In this document: positions 1 through 12,149 of the stretch, one piece after another
How positions within the stretch are numbered: the first letter of the stretch is position 1
Layout: the number at the start of each line of letters is the position of its first letter
Assembly: GCA_907163375.1 (NCBI GenBank)
Contig: CAJQUW010009257.1
Span: 1-64,000, forward strand
Length of the DNA stretch: 64,000 nt
Reading direction: 5' to 3'
From: Prostheceraeus crozeri
Taxonomy: Eukaryota; Platyhelminthes; Polycladida; Euryleptidae
The notes under the pieces: model-generated
The model's database searches: none
Told to the model about the DNA's origin: nothing
What the model saw: only the letters and a program-made list of their open reading frames with translations
Position numbers and translations under genes: made by a program

Positions 1-1830
1 TTTAAATAGGCCTAGTCAGGGGTCTTCGGTGGGTGATTGTGCACTGGAGTCGGAGTAGGTGTCCAGCCATGGGCAAATAGTCGCAGTTCCTCTCCCGCCA
101 AAAAAGGTTGTGTCAGGAAAGGCATCCGGGATAAAACTGTGCTACAAATTTTTCTTATGGATCATGATTGTGATAATGGAATGGGCAATGTTCAACCCGA
201 AGGAAGTTGTACGCTACTCCACCGGCGCTCGTTAAATACAAGAGTGGAAGAAGTGACCAACACGACACGTGGAAATGACGGCGAACAGCCTGATAACGTG
301 CGTAGAGGTCTGCAGGTGAAGAGAAAAAATGGTCCAGAGGACAATCTGCGGTTTGGAACTTGGAACATCGGAAGCATGTCCAGAAGATCAGGAGAAATTG
401 TGGATGTCATGTTAAGAATGTAGGTGGAAATATGATGTGTTCAGGAGACGAGGTGGAAAGGTGGCAGTGCCCGATGTTTCGGCCATATTGGATCGAGATA
501 CAAGCTTTATTGGCAAGGTTGCCCTGCCGCAGTTGGTGGTGTAGGAGTTTTGATTAGTGAAAGAATGGCAGAACATGTAGTTGCTGTTGTACGTTTCAGT
601 GAACGTCTAATGGTGCTTAAGTTGCTGTTAAACAATAAAGTTGCGCATGTTATTTCTGCGCATGCCCCACAGAGCGGCAAACCTATTGGGGGAAAGTCAG
701 CTTTCTGGCAGAGACTTACGGATGTGACAACTGACATCTCAGATACCAAGAGGTCTGCTAGGAGGTGATTTGAATGGACATGTGGGGAAGCATGCTGACG
801 GCTACACGGAAGTTTATGGAGGTTTCGACTTTTGTAACAAAAATGATTAGTAACAACGCAGATGATCTTACTTTGATCGCTGAATCGAAAGAGGAGATAA
901 TGTCCAAGATCAAGAGGTGGAAGGAAGGTTTCGGAGCTAGGGGCATGAAAGTCAACTCTGCTAAGTCGAAGGTCATGGTCTCGTCTACCGGATCTGGTAA
1001 ATTTATAACTTCAGACAGCTATCCCTGTGGTGTTTGCTCTAAAAGCGTTAGTTCAAACTCTCTTCTCGTCGCGTCATTGTTAGGTGCATCGCAAGTGCAG
1101 TGGTGTGAAAGGTCGTCTTCAAGCAGCACAAACCTATTTTGTATGCAAAAGTGTCGGGTAACAGTACGACACTACAACAGAAGTGTTAGACAGCATTGTT
1201 ATAGATGGTGACGAGCATGACGCCGTGGAAAGCCTCTGTTACCTGGGTGACGTGCTTGACGCTGGAGGAGGATGTGAGGCTACTGTTTCCGCGACAATGC
1301 GCGCAGGTTGGAGAACATTCAACGAACTGTCGGCTTTCTTAACAGCAAGAGTGCCCACATTGAGCATGAAAGGAAATATTTTTTAAAGCCTGCATCTAAA
1401 GTTGTACGTCATACGCAAGCAAAACATGGGCACTGAAAGCAGAAAGCGAAAGAGCACTGAATACGGCTGAGATGTACATGATGCGTCCAACGTGTGGTGT
1501 GTCACTCAGGGAACGTTACTCAAACGCGGATTTGAGAGCGCGCTTGGACATAGAGCCTATAAGCAACATCATCTGCAGAAATCGTTTAAGATGGTTTGGA
1601 CATGTGTACCGAAAGAAGGAAGAAGACTGGGTAGAGTTTGGAAGTTGAACGTGACGGAAAAAAGACCAAAGGGGTTTCTGAAGAAAACCTGGGACGGAAC
1701 GGTGGCATCTGATTGCCGTCTGCTTAGCGTAACAGCTGAAGCAACCCTTGACCGTCAGACTTGGAGGAGATCCATGAGGAGAAGAAGACGGAAGAAATAT
1801 CGTCGATATTGTCACCGATAAATATAAGTG
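1..1830 (+). mobile_element. RTE-clade (BovB-like) LINE, internally deleted
   Basis: Retrotransposon relic read left to right; the 5' end may lie outside the window. An apurinic-type endonuclease is visible from about 340 (LRFGTWNIGSM, then QETRWKGGSAR in a shifted frame near 430-460, GGVGVLIS at 535, GGDLNGHVGKHADGY at 760-800). The reverse transcriptase core is missing: sequence jumps near 850 from the endonuclease end straight to the tail of the catalytic motif (ADDLTLIAES). A zinc-finger segment (YPCGVC near 1020) and the conserved RTE C-terminus (CYLGDVLDAGG near 1240, RLGRV and KGFLKKTWDG near 1620-1700) follow. RTE elements move by target-primed reverse transcription. Several frame breaks plus the large deletion show this copy is dead. 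Clade call is from recognised motifs. Confidence 0.85.
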
Positions 1831-3778
1831 TTATGACAACAACCAACGACTTATCAAAATTACGAAAGAAAGTTGTTGACATTCCTTGTGCATATTGTGC
1901 TCATTATTATGTTGTGATACTGTTGTTTAGTATTCGACTTGCGTACAAATTTTGTTGCGATTTTGATTTGTATCTGTATCGATCGATATTTGTTGTGATA
2001 AATACCATTGACTGAAGAGCCTTCTCATTTATCGAATCACTATTTGTTTCAGCATTTTAAGGCATCAAAGCAAATTTCTGCAGTCACTCCGAAAGTGAGG
2101 ATTCATGCAAAATTATACACCATGATCCTGTGATGAACAGCAGGATTTCAACGTTAAATTATATAACTTTATAATATTTGCTTGGCACGGTTTACAAATG
2201 TTAGCATATAAGTGCTTCAAAAAGGGAAAACTACGCATCGCAATAATTATGTAGGCCAAATCGTTTTCTAATTGCCTCAATTAATGTGAACATAAATTTA
2301 CTCGGATAATTCTTCTATAGTCACGCTGTGCCAAAGTCAATTCTTCTATTGGCAAATGGCAAACGGATGATTTTATGTAAATGGGATTAATATAAATTCA
2401 GTTAGAAGAATGTTGCAAATTATTCACTGAAATTAAAATTTATGCGATAAGCGAACAAGTTGATGATGTGTGCTATACACTGTTGAGGATCATGGGAGTT
2501 TGGCTCTTAGCTCATTTTTACTCGTATTTATGGCTATCAATTTCCAAACTGTAGTTTTAGGATTATGTGTGCCGCACGGATACATTTGGAATAGCTGCTG
2601 CTTCCCTATCCCTACGCACGCGGTTCATGCACTTCTGTAGACTTAATTAGGTTTTCAATACGCGCTATCCTATAACAATCAATAACGGCTTTGTTATTTT
2701 TAACTTAAGGCAAATATACAATAGCTTCGATTGAATCCGCTTAAAAATTTCATATGTAACCGATTGGGCAACCAGTTACGGTATCAGAATTAAGAGGGTC
2801 AAGTGTACGATCGAGTAGGCCTACGAAATAAGTGTCTCGGGTACAGCTGCACGGCAGATACATAGATAGTATAATTGACCACTTGATACGACGGGTAGAG
2901 ATTGGCGGACCTGTTTCCCAATTTTCTCAAGTCAAGTTTGCCGTTTGTCCGCGATATTTATCATGTTTGTCAAGGCTTTCAGGTAATAAGCGTTTCGGAA
3001 ATGAATTAAAAATTATATGTCATACATAGTGTGTATGTGTAACTTTAAATTATAGAAACATTCTTTTATGTTAAGCGTTGCTTCAGATCAATGATCTCAC
3101 CTTCCTAAACTTATTCAACGTGCTTAGAGTATAAATGAAAATCGTATTATATTCACCATGTAAAATCACCCTGCCATTAAGTTTGTTCTCAATTTATGAC
3201 TTTTTGGTGGTTGTGAATTATGATCTGATAGCGTTTTGCAATTTCATTAGCTTGGCATGTAAACTTTGTGCAGCGGCTGCCAGCCCCAACAAGAAATATT
3301 TCGTTAAAAACCTGATCATCATACAGAATTTAATACTAGACAACAGAAAAGAACTCCCTGGCTGTTGTATTTTCATAAAATTCTCTACTACTTCGTCGAC
3401 TAACATTTTCTTTGTGCATAGGCTATCTTACGACGAACTACTTGATCACAAGATATGAATTCCATAAAGTGTTATTAAGGGGCTAACTTTTGAATGGTAA
3501 GAGCTGTCTAAGTAGCATTGCATTTTGATGTTGGAAATACATGCATGTATTTCCATATAATTCGATAAATGACTTGAATTTTAAGATTTTTTTCATATTG
3601 CTTTAAAATACAACAGCCATCGAAAACTTAGCAATTGAAAGAGTTCGATTCCTGTGGCTCAGGTTAATTCTACATCTGTAGTTTACTCTGGTGAAAGTGC
3701 AAACTTGACTAGAGTTCATGTCCGGCATTACGTTGACATTTGCACCGGGATTAAAAAAGGAGTAAACGCATTCATTCT
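1831..3778. other. AT-rich intergenic stretch, no gene recognised
   Basis: Only short chance reading frames are present (for example 2832-3029 and 3135-3458); none shows a domain, codon bias or splice context. One TAGGCCTAC word lies at about 2814. Confidence 0.5.
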
Positions 3779-4508
3779 CAGGGGTCTCACTCCAAAATTT
3801 TGGATTTTTTGCCACTTTTTTTGCTAGGGTGGCAAAACAATTTTTGCCCCTTATTTTTCTTCTAAAATGGAGAAAACTAAATGATTTGAGTGACCACGAT
3901 ACAATCGACCTTTTTCTTTTCAGGACGCAGTCATTATATGATACTTATACGATTTTTTCGAGTACCTATCGTCCACTGAAAACATTCGTCTTAGGTTAAG
4001 TAGTCCTGAATTGCAAGTTATTTTCCCAGTAACGTTTTAGCATTGACCTAGCTACGGAAGTCAAATGCAAGACGAGTTAAATTGTTCAACCTAAGTATAA
4101 ATGCTATTTAAGTCATTCTACATCAAAATACTCTGATCACATGTGATATTAAAAATCTGTATTATTAGATGCAAAATCAACTAAATATCAACGAACAAAT
4201 GTAGCAATTTAAATTTGAAACAACAATATAAAATTTCAAACAACTTCATGTCCGAAAATATCGAAGTAATCAGTGACTGAAATGAAAGCATGCAGCAAAA
4301 TTACATGCTGAATTTTGGATTGCTAGAAATTTCCACTACACAATTTAAGAATTAGACCATAGAGATATCAATAAGAAAATAATTACTGCTGATACTAGTA
4401 AAATCCCAGATTTTTGCCATTTTTTACCATTCTCTATTTTTTTGCTATTTTTTGCCACATTCTTAAATTTTTTACTATTTTTTGATTTTTTGCCGAATGA
4501 GACCCCTG
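3779..4508. mobile_element. Non-autonomous hAT-like element, copy A (6-bp TSD)
   Basis: The 730-bp element starts CAGGGGTCTCACTCC and ends GAATGAGACCCCTG, an imperfect terminal inverted repeat. It is flanked by exact 6-bp duplications, CATTCT at 3773-3778 and 4509-4514. Subterminal regions are rich in TTTTTGCCA-type motifs in both orientations, probable transposase binding sites. There is no coding capacity. A sister copy with the same ends but different middle lies at 36600-37648. The CAGGGG terminus is hAT-like; most hATs make 8-bp duplications, so a 6-bp hAT subgroup or a Dada-like superfamily are alternatives. Confidence 0.85.
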
Positions 4509-4595
4509 CATTCTATGAGTGGTGGAAAGAGTCATGAGTTTTGATGTTTAACTTCAATAATTCAATTGGAATCGAACTTTAACTGCAATTCAAAA

Positions 4596-4915
4596 GTGGT
4601 CTCCGTGCACAATGGTTAAGTGCTTGGACTATCGATCTTTCGGTCCAGAGGTCGAGCACCGAAAGTGTCTTTGGAAATCGTCAGGAAGGGCATTCGTACT
4701 AAAAGATCAAAGCGCTGCAGATTAAAGTCTGACTATGTCAGCACCGTCCAAGCCCCAGTACGGGGGTGTGGTGACGTTTACCACGGAAAGCCCAATGAAA
4801 ATGATGATGTTCAAGGGAGAAATCTCCACCAAAGACGATGAATAATTGGACTCCTTTTGCACCTAACCCTTGCTAGCGATCTGGTAATAAATATAATTTC
4901 AAAAAAATATTGAAT
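4596..4915 (+). mobile_element. tRNA-derived SINE
   Basis: The head reads like a tRNA: a D-arm-like GTGCACAATGGTTAAGTGC, an anticodon-arm-like GGAC...GTCC hairpin and a B-box-like AGGTCGAGCACC at about 4649-4660. The body contains GTCAGGAAGGGCATTCG (4680-4696), nearly the same as a motif in the RTE LINE at 112-128. The 3' part runs into an A-rich tail (AATAAATATAATTTCAAAA) near 4885-4905. A SINE would be transcribed by Pol III from the A and B boxes and mobilised by a LINE, here perhaps RTE. Only one copy is seen, so the 3' border is approximate. The short frame at 4620-4841 is not a gene. Confidence 0.7.
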
Positions 4916-5122
4916 GAACTTTCGATTCAAATTCGTGATTTCATTTAAATCACGAAGAAAAACTTGTGCATCAAATTTTGGTTCGCTTTCAAATGTGCCT
5001 TTGAGGAAAAAAATATCTGTTACATGCCATTTCGTAACGTGTAGACGGACAATGTTCTAAGGTATGTATATACCAAAGGAAAACTTTCTACACCGAATCC
5101 TTACCTACTTCTGGAGAGGTTC

Positions 5123-5742
5123 TTAAATATTGGTGGGTCATCTGTGACCCATTGGGCGACGGTGGCAGGAATAAATGATTGTCATCATAGCAGACAAAAT
5201 TGCTTATTTGAGTTATGAAAATGTCACTTCCTTGTGTTTCGATGCTTTTCGACGCTAACTTTTCGATGCTATAGCAACTTGGAACAAACTATCTTTAAAA
5301 GTACAGGTCAGATTGACACTTCAGTTCAAGTAGGCCTACTACGTCCCAGTTTTTGAATTCAAGCTACCCAATGTTTTGTGACCAAATCATGGATTTAATG
5401 TGCATTGTGACACATTTAACTGGTTAATGAAATGACGTGACTGCTTCTCCTGTTTTCAACACTGCTAAACCGCACTGATGGTGATATGCGAAGATGTCTG
5501 AGTAGTTTAGGAGTAGTACGTATAGTTTCGGAGTACTAAATCAACCGCAAGTGCTGTAAGCACTGTAGAACAGCAGATATTCTGTCATTTTATTCATGAA
5601 ATATAATTTCACTGAAGTCGTAATGTATAAGCAAGCTATTTCAAAGAGCATCAATGCATTTTTCTGTTATCGAAAATTTCGGGGTTTCACTACCACGAAA
5701 GCCCACTGAGTCACTGGTGACCCATGCCCAAATTGGCACTTA
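5123..5742. repeat. Probable piggyBac-like MITE remnant
   Basis: Two inverted segments face each other: GGTGGGTCATCTGTGACCCA (5132-5151) and, read on the minus strand, ATGGGTCACCAGTGACTCA near 5708-5729, followed on both sides by matching TGGGC and GTGG(C/T)AG. TTAA at 5126-5129 and TTAG at about 5740 could be a decayed TTAA duplication. No coding capacity. Assignment rests on the TTAA-like borders and is tentative. Confidence 0.35.
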
Positions 5743-5903
5743 GACATTTTCAAATTTCAAAAAATCATGTCATTGAAGTCAGAGTGAGTAAATAAGCAGT
5801 TTTGGAAAATATCAATAACTTTACACCATTATTTCTTATACCGGGTTTTCCGGGGTTAAACCATCATTTTTTTCAATAATTCAATTACTGACAAATGTAA
5901 TTA

Positions 5904-6343
5904 ACTTCGGTCCATACCCATTGACAATACTGACCATCTTCAGACAGACTGATCACGAATTCCAAATTAACACTGGTCAAGTAGGCCTATACAATAGCTT
6001 TTCAAAGGCTTCGAAATCTTACAAAAAAATCGTCTTATAGAAAACATCCAATAAATATTGAAAAAATCAAATATCAGCAGCAAGATTGAATGCTATAGCG
6101 ATTCCCTTTATGTTCAATACTTCTAATTATGATAGTGACTACTTTGCTTTTTTGTCCTGACTAACTTAGTCATATTTCACTATGTTTTTAGCCTTTTTTG
6201 TATCCAATCAGGTCAATTTCTACACTAATTGCTGTTGGCAAATTGTGGTACAATAGTGCCTGACGAATTTCCGATATTTATTGGATGTCTGTTATATTTT
6301 TGTAAGATTTCTATGTCTGAAGATGATCAATGGATGTTGATCA
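5904..6343. repeat. Degraded inverted repeat, possibly Penelope-derived
   Basis: About 100 bp near 5904-6060 is inverted with respect to 6262-6343 (shared GAAATCTTACAAAAA, CATCCAATAAATAT and CTTCAGACA blocks; the left arm has ~60 extra bases). Each arm carries a CTGAAGA box followed by a small hairpin, as in Penelope-type terminal hammerhead motifs, but the second core box is mutated. No protein is encoded. Confidence 0.35.
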
Positions 6344-6359
6344 AAATTAGAAAAAACTG

Positions 6360-8353
6360 TCAATAATTTAATTATTTAAGATTAAAACTCCTGACTCTTA
6401 CCACCACTCATAAAATGAATACACAATGAGTTCGATGATTCTGAAGACAAGTTACCGATGAATTAATTAAAAATTCAAGCTAATAAAAATTAACTTAGGT
6501 GAGGTAAATAAATATGAACTGTCAGCAATTTCAGAAATATAGCTGCACGTGTGTAACTATTTCCCAGCCGTAGCGATCAAATATAATTATTCAGGAGTTC
6601 ATGCAAGTTGAAATTGTTGGACTTTCTTCAGAAAAGGGCAACAAATCTTATTTGAATTTCTCAGACCAGTGGGTGACAAACGGCTATGACACATGTCGAC
6701 TTTCATTTAGTAAGGCGTAAGAAAGGAGTGAATGACGAATGTGTACATCATGCACAGATATACATGTAGATGAAAATACGTACCACATACCACAGCATTT
6801 ATACGATATCAGAAACCTGCCCTTGCTCGTTACATGTTCTAGCGCCCATCATTACTTGATGAGATCGAATTAAAAAGAGAAAGCTTGCAAAAAATGTTGT
6901 GATTTATAAAAACAAAATATTTACATAAGTCAAGAAAATGTGAATAGATTTTTTTTACATATGTACACATTTCATTCGATAACCGCATGCAGTTTCGAAG
7001 AGGAATATCAACAAAAGTTCATGTCACATTCGTATTTACATAATAATACAAGTAGAACACTTCTGCGCTTCGACCACTTCTGTATTCGGTGAAGGTACCA
7101 AATTGATTTTCTCCGTGCCAAAATTCACCTCTCCAATGTTGAATTGAAGCTGAAAGCAGAAATATCAGCCAAGTCATCTATGCAATATTAGAAATGAATT
7201 CGCCGATATTGATGAACACGTGTATCTCGAATGAAAAAGTGACCAAAATGATCATCTCCAATATAGTTTCTAAATTCAATGATTGTTCAGGTGGACTAAA
7301 CAGTATTAGAATAATGTGATCGCTTTTCATAATTTTTGTATTGACAGGTAGTTAGAGCAGTTCCATTGTTTGCAGCGATATTCACATTATGACAACTGAA
7401 CATGAAAATGTGAAGTCCAATATTCAATGTTGAATGCCAAGTAAAGTCAAGTAATGAATGGATTTTTATGAAATATGGGTCAACTTTGTTTTCAATGTGC
7501 AATTTATTTGTAATTATACTTGAGCAAATGGTTCTTATTAGTACTGATATGAAATGCCTCTAGACTTACAAGATTTCTACCGAATATTTAAAGTACATGC
7601 ATGTGCCAGTCATCTTAACTGCTGGCTGTCTTGACTATGTTACATGCTGCGATTCCCACGTTAATTTTCTATGGCCACTGGTTTGACTGAAAACGACGAT
7701 GAAAAGAATGAAAACCAAATCTGACGTACAGTTATAAGTTAGCCCGTAGTAGAAATATCCTCTGTATTTGAATCATATATATTGGTTTAGAATTCATTTA
7801 AATATTAAAAATATTATAATAGAAAACTCTTATCAAATTAGAGCTGTGTTGTCGGAAAAATTATACACAAAATTATATCAGGATGCAAAAAAGAATATCA
7901 CTTCATTTTACTATAACTCATCAGCACTTTATAATATTTCATAGTGCTTCAGTTGCTCAATTCATCAAAAAGTATACTAAAAGATAAAACGATCGGTTCC
8001 ATAATATTAAATGAGGACGAGGCATTTACAGAAATCACAATTTTTCAGTGTGTCATTTAATGCGAATTAACTCCGTTCTAACAAGTATGTTTAGTTGTTA
8101 ATTGAAATTTTGCATATCTGACTAATCATATTTGATCAAGCAGTAATACATTCGAAATAGCTACACCAGCTCGTGTACGTAGATTAAAAATCCATCAACA
8201 TTACTGACTAACTTGAACCTGTGGTAGAAAGATTACAAAGTCCTTTCAACACTTCATTAATTATCCAGATGAAGTTATTGAATGTGAATATCATAATTGC
8301 ATCGATCTTAACATGTGCTTATCAAGTCATTGGTATTCAAACGATAGATCTAT
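6360..8353. other. AT-rich stretch downstream of the bZIP gene, nothing recognised
   Basis: No domain, RNA gene or bounded repeat is seen. The part next to 8354 is presumably the 3' UTR of the minus-strand bZIP gene. Confidence 0.5.
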
Positions 8354-9106
8354 TCAATTTTTCAACATAGAATTTCCCTCATTGTCATTAGAGAACCACC
8401 GACAAAGAAGAATGTCGCTGTCATCGAGTTCACTGCAGCCACTACCTATGATTGCAGATAAAGATGATTCCCAGGTTTCCATATTAGGACCAAGCACTGA
8501 AAATAACACCTTGTATTCTACATCGCTACTAATCCAAGAAGAATTACTATTCTCTTCATCTGCATCATATGACATTTCAGAGCTATCCAAATTCGAATCT
8601 TCCGCTTTAGTAGCCCTATGAAGTGGATAAAACTCAGAATCATACCCGCTGTCCGAATTGCTTTCATCCACCAGATTCAAACTGCATGATGATATGAGCG
8701 GGTCGCTTTTATTTTCGTCGTCAAGATCCAGGCTTGATGAAGAAAGAAGTTCGTCGCATTTGTCTTCATTGTCAATCGATGGAGATGAAATCAATGCATC
8801 AATGGCATCTCGGACCTCTTCCTTGACAGATATACATGGCAAAGAAGCGAGCAAATCAACTTCAGGATTTTCTTCTGTTTTCCACTTCTTCATTTCTGCA
8901 ACTTCATCTTCCAAGTTATGAAGTCGTGTACACTGAATCTTGTGAATATTGGAAGCCAATGATATATTCCTTTGCAGTTGTAAGACTTCCTTACGAAGAG
9001 TTTCATTTTCTTGGTAGAGAACTTCAAGTTCCATCCGTTTTTGTCTTCTATAATGGCGAGCCGTCAAGGCAGCAGCAGTAGGATAAGGACGTGGTCTGCG
9101 AGGCAT
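8354..9106 (-). CDS. bZIP-domain transcription factor-like protein (250 aa)
   Basis: Likely a nuclear DNA-binding or dimerisation protein. Residues 10-26 form a basic stretch (TARHYRRQKRMELE) and residues 27-50 a leucine zipper with L30, L37, L44 at one heptad position and L27, N34, V41, I48 at the other; the buried Asn is typical of bZIP dimers. The canonical basic-region Asn is absent (Ala12 or Pro9 depending on register). Residues 95-160 are acidic and Ser-rich with a loosely repeated LISS/SSSLDLDDENKSD unit, and DSGYDS at 152-157 fits the DSGxxS beta-TrCP degron consensus. ATG at 9106 was chosen because CTCTTGCAG, a good splice acceptor, lies directly upstream; a 5' non-coding exon is therefore likely further right. 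Resembles ATF4, XBP1 and CREBZF in parts; I cannot assign a subfamily. Confidence 0.75.
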   Translation of the reverse strand: MPRRPRPYPTAAALTARHYRRQKRMELEVLYQENETLRKEVLQLQRNISLASNIHKIQCTRLHNLEDEVAEMKKWKTEENPEVDLLASLPCISVKEEVRDAIDALISSPSIDNEDKCDELLSSSSLDLDDENKSDPLISSCSLNLVDESNSDSGYDSEFYPLHRATKAEDSNLDSSEMSYDADEENSNSSWISSDVEYKVLFSVLGPNMETWESSLSAIIGSGCSELDDSDILLCRWFSNDNEGNSMLKN

Positions 9107-12100
9107 CTGCAAGAGTACGAGAATGTTTACAGGAGCTGTTACATAGAATCAAAGCTAGTATAGAATGAAACTGAACATAAAGATGTAAATCAAATAAATA
9201 GATAAAATCAATTGAGATTCAGTAAAATTTTAAGAAAATAACATAATCAGAGTCTGTCAAATGCTATGATGGACTCCTTTTTCAAGATGATGTAAACATC
9301 CTTGCTTTTTTGACTGCAACACCGATGATCCACTACACTTTTCACATAAAGAAACAGGATTGGTTAAACATGAACCGATTTTCCTATCTGAGTACTAATC
9401 GCTCACCACGCGACATGGCAGCCTGAGATCGCTCAATGAAATAAATAATCTGTCAAGTTTGAAGAGCCTATCATGTCAAGTTTTAAGAGCTCATGTTTCA
9501 CTCAGATTAATCTTAAGTATTTTGATCACATTTTGCTGGTGTCCAGTAGGATATACGAACAATAGAAGCTTCCGTGCAAGGATCGACTGACACGCAATTT
9601 ACACAAAATACTCGCATATATAATATAAATCAGAGACTGAATTTACGATCAAATATCGCGGTTGCGACATTACTTTTTTTCTGGAGCAAGATTTGATCTG
9701 AAAGTTCTCGGCTTCCAACATTTCTTCAGAATTAATTAAGATATGAAATAACCTTACAAAAAATGTCTCTGAGTAGGTCTACCAGGGATCCCTATTAGAT
9801 CTCACGATAAAACCGGAAAATGAAGTTTGAATGCATTAATTTGAAATATTAGACTAATCTCGCAAAAAACGGAAATGCTGGAAAATTGCGATTCCTCAGG
9901 TTTACTCTGCACGATCAGTTGCAAATGTGATGTCTCAGGAGATAAGGTAATTTGTAATAAGACCTTACAGGACTCGACAAATTTTTGTAAGATGCTACGT
10001 ATCATAAAGTTGACTATTTTCTGAATATTGCACCTCTGCAAATTTTTGTCATTATTGCTATAAAATAATAAGATAACTGAATTCACACTCTTAAACTTAC
10101 ACCACTCACGCTCCTAACCTAATAATATTCTATACGGTTTGCCTTGGGGTAGTGACCATAAGCTCAGAATCGAAAAGCGATCTGGCTCAATACCACTAAA
10201 AAAACGAACGCAGATATATATTAGTAAATCATGTCGATCAAAATCATGAAGACAGGTCCAATATCTGAAATGCTATCATTTCCAGATTGATTGCGTAGTT
10301 AATGCCATCCGCACCTTGTCAAAGAAATAGTCCGGGATTTGTGACCTCTTGGCGTAACTTACGTGCGCTTAAAATCGATTCTTGATATCGTACTCGAGGT
10401 CGAGCACGCTTTAACGAAACTTATTCACTCAATATAAAATGTTTTTTGACTTTTGACAATGCCCAATATAGTCGATCAAGCTGATCTATTATAGATTGTG
10501 TTAAATCACATTCTCTATTTTCGTTTGGATTGAGTTTCAGTTTGCAGAATATTTGACTTCAACAATTTTTCATAATTCAACACAGTCGGTTTTTGCGTAT
10601 TAATTTGGTATCGACAGGTCTCTGATTAAAATGCAGCATTGTTTCAGAGATTCATAGTAAATCAGTTACTAGCTCTTTTCTTGAACCCATTTTTCAGCAT
10701 GGGCATGAGTAGCAAAATGTAAAACTTCGACTAAATTGGCAATTTTCTGTAAAAATTTCGATAGAGAATAATGCACTCAGACGGTCCTTGCAAGGGTGCT
10801 ATCAACTAATAAAATATACTGCATTAGCTGATAGTGAGGCTGAGTATAGAAGAGTGTCGCCTTTGCTCTTGCTGGAAACTCTACCTTTCCCAAAATGAAT
10901 ATACAGTAGAAGTCTTCGATCGTCCATTGTAATCGCATCTCTTTGCGGCTGGAAAGTAAAGTATAGGCATGAATCTCAACGATCAAAAAATATTCCCGTG
11001 CGACTTAATTCAAAAAAATGATGCATATAAATGAACCAGCTACAGCTAAAGTAGCTATAGTGTGCTTTTCAGTTACACGTATGAATGCAATTGTATAACG
11101 AACTCTTCTTCCAATAGATCACGCGTGATCTCATCGTGCACGATAAGTCGGAATCATGATTAATTCATAAATGAAAAACGCCTCAAAGATGTTGGCAAAC
11201 GACATTTATTCGCGAGGCATTTCGTCCGGTTCTCGTCTGACGAACACACAGGAATGACTTGCCATCCATTGCTCAGTCAATTTATCTGAACAAGAATGTA
11301 CTCTGATGAATAAATGTATATCAGTGGTTTCGTTTTGGATCATGACAGTCTGTTTGTTTATCTGTAACAATAACATCGGTTGTCATGACGTTTTCACTAT
11401 CGTTTTAAGAGCAATGCGGGCAAGCTGGTGGATAAAAGGAGTATCACATTTCTGCCAACTCTGGAAGATGTTTTCCTTTAAAGTGCAATCAAAATCATAA
11501 AAATGACAAGTCTCATTTTGAATTATTTGATGAATGTTAGACCATTACGTTATTAAAAGTACCAAACTCGGAAGCATATGGATCTAGATAAACAGGTCTA
11601 ATTTTTGGGCTGTTTGACCCTCCGCAACTTGCAAGACGACTGGACTTATAGCTCAAGAACTGTTGTTTTACTGGTGTTGGGTGACACTCTACAAATCAAA
11701 TATAACAAGAAGCTCGTGCGCAAATTTAAGAATGAAGCGTCAGTAGCTCCCGGACTAACTCTTCTCGGCCGAAATAGTGACATATTGCTTTTGAAAAATA
11801 AGTTGTGTGAATACCGTATCTAAATGTCTCCCACGAGCTATCAGCTGCCCATAATTTCCATGTTCCACAATCCTCTGTTGTGTGATTCACACAAATATAC
11901 GCACGTGGTTTATTAATTTCTTGAAAATAATATTTTGTAAATAAACATCTTAATAGATAAATCAGAACTTGTACCATGGCCACGCCTGATCTCTTTAGTG
12001 GAACACATCAAGAATCTGTAATATTATATAATTGATGTAATTATAATTGTTGTTATATTATGTAATTATATTATTATTATTATATTAAAGTTTATATAAC

Positions 12101-12149
12101 AAGATATTTATTTACAAAATTTCACCAACCACAGGATTAAATATGGTAT
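9107..12149. other. Stretch upstream of the bZIP gene, no gene recognised
   Basis: It should contain the promoter and 5' exon of the bZIP gene, but I cannot place them. Two adjacent perfect palindromes lie at 11116-11131 and 11133-11144. An (ATT)n tract is at about 12066-12090. Short reading frames (for example 9802-10086 minus, 11605-11823 plus) show no recognisable domain. Confidence 0.4.

Noticed and set aside
8313-9081. Three plus-strand frames of 80-102 codons
   Set aside because: They are antisense shadows of the minus-strand bZIP gene.
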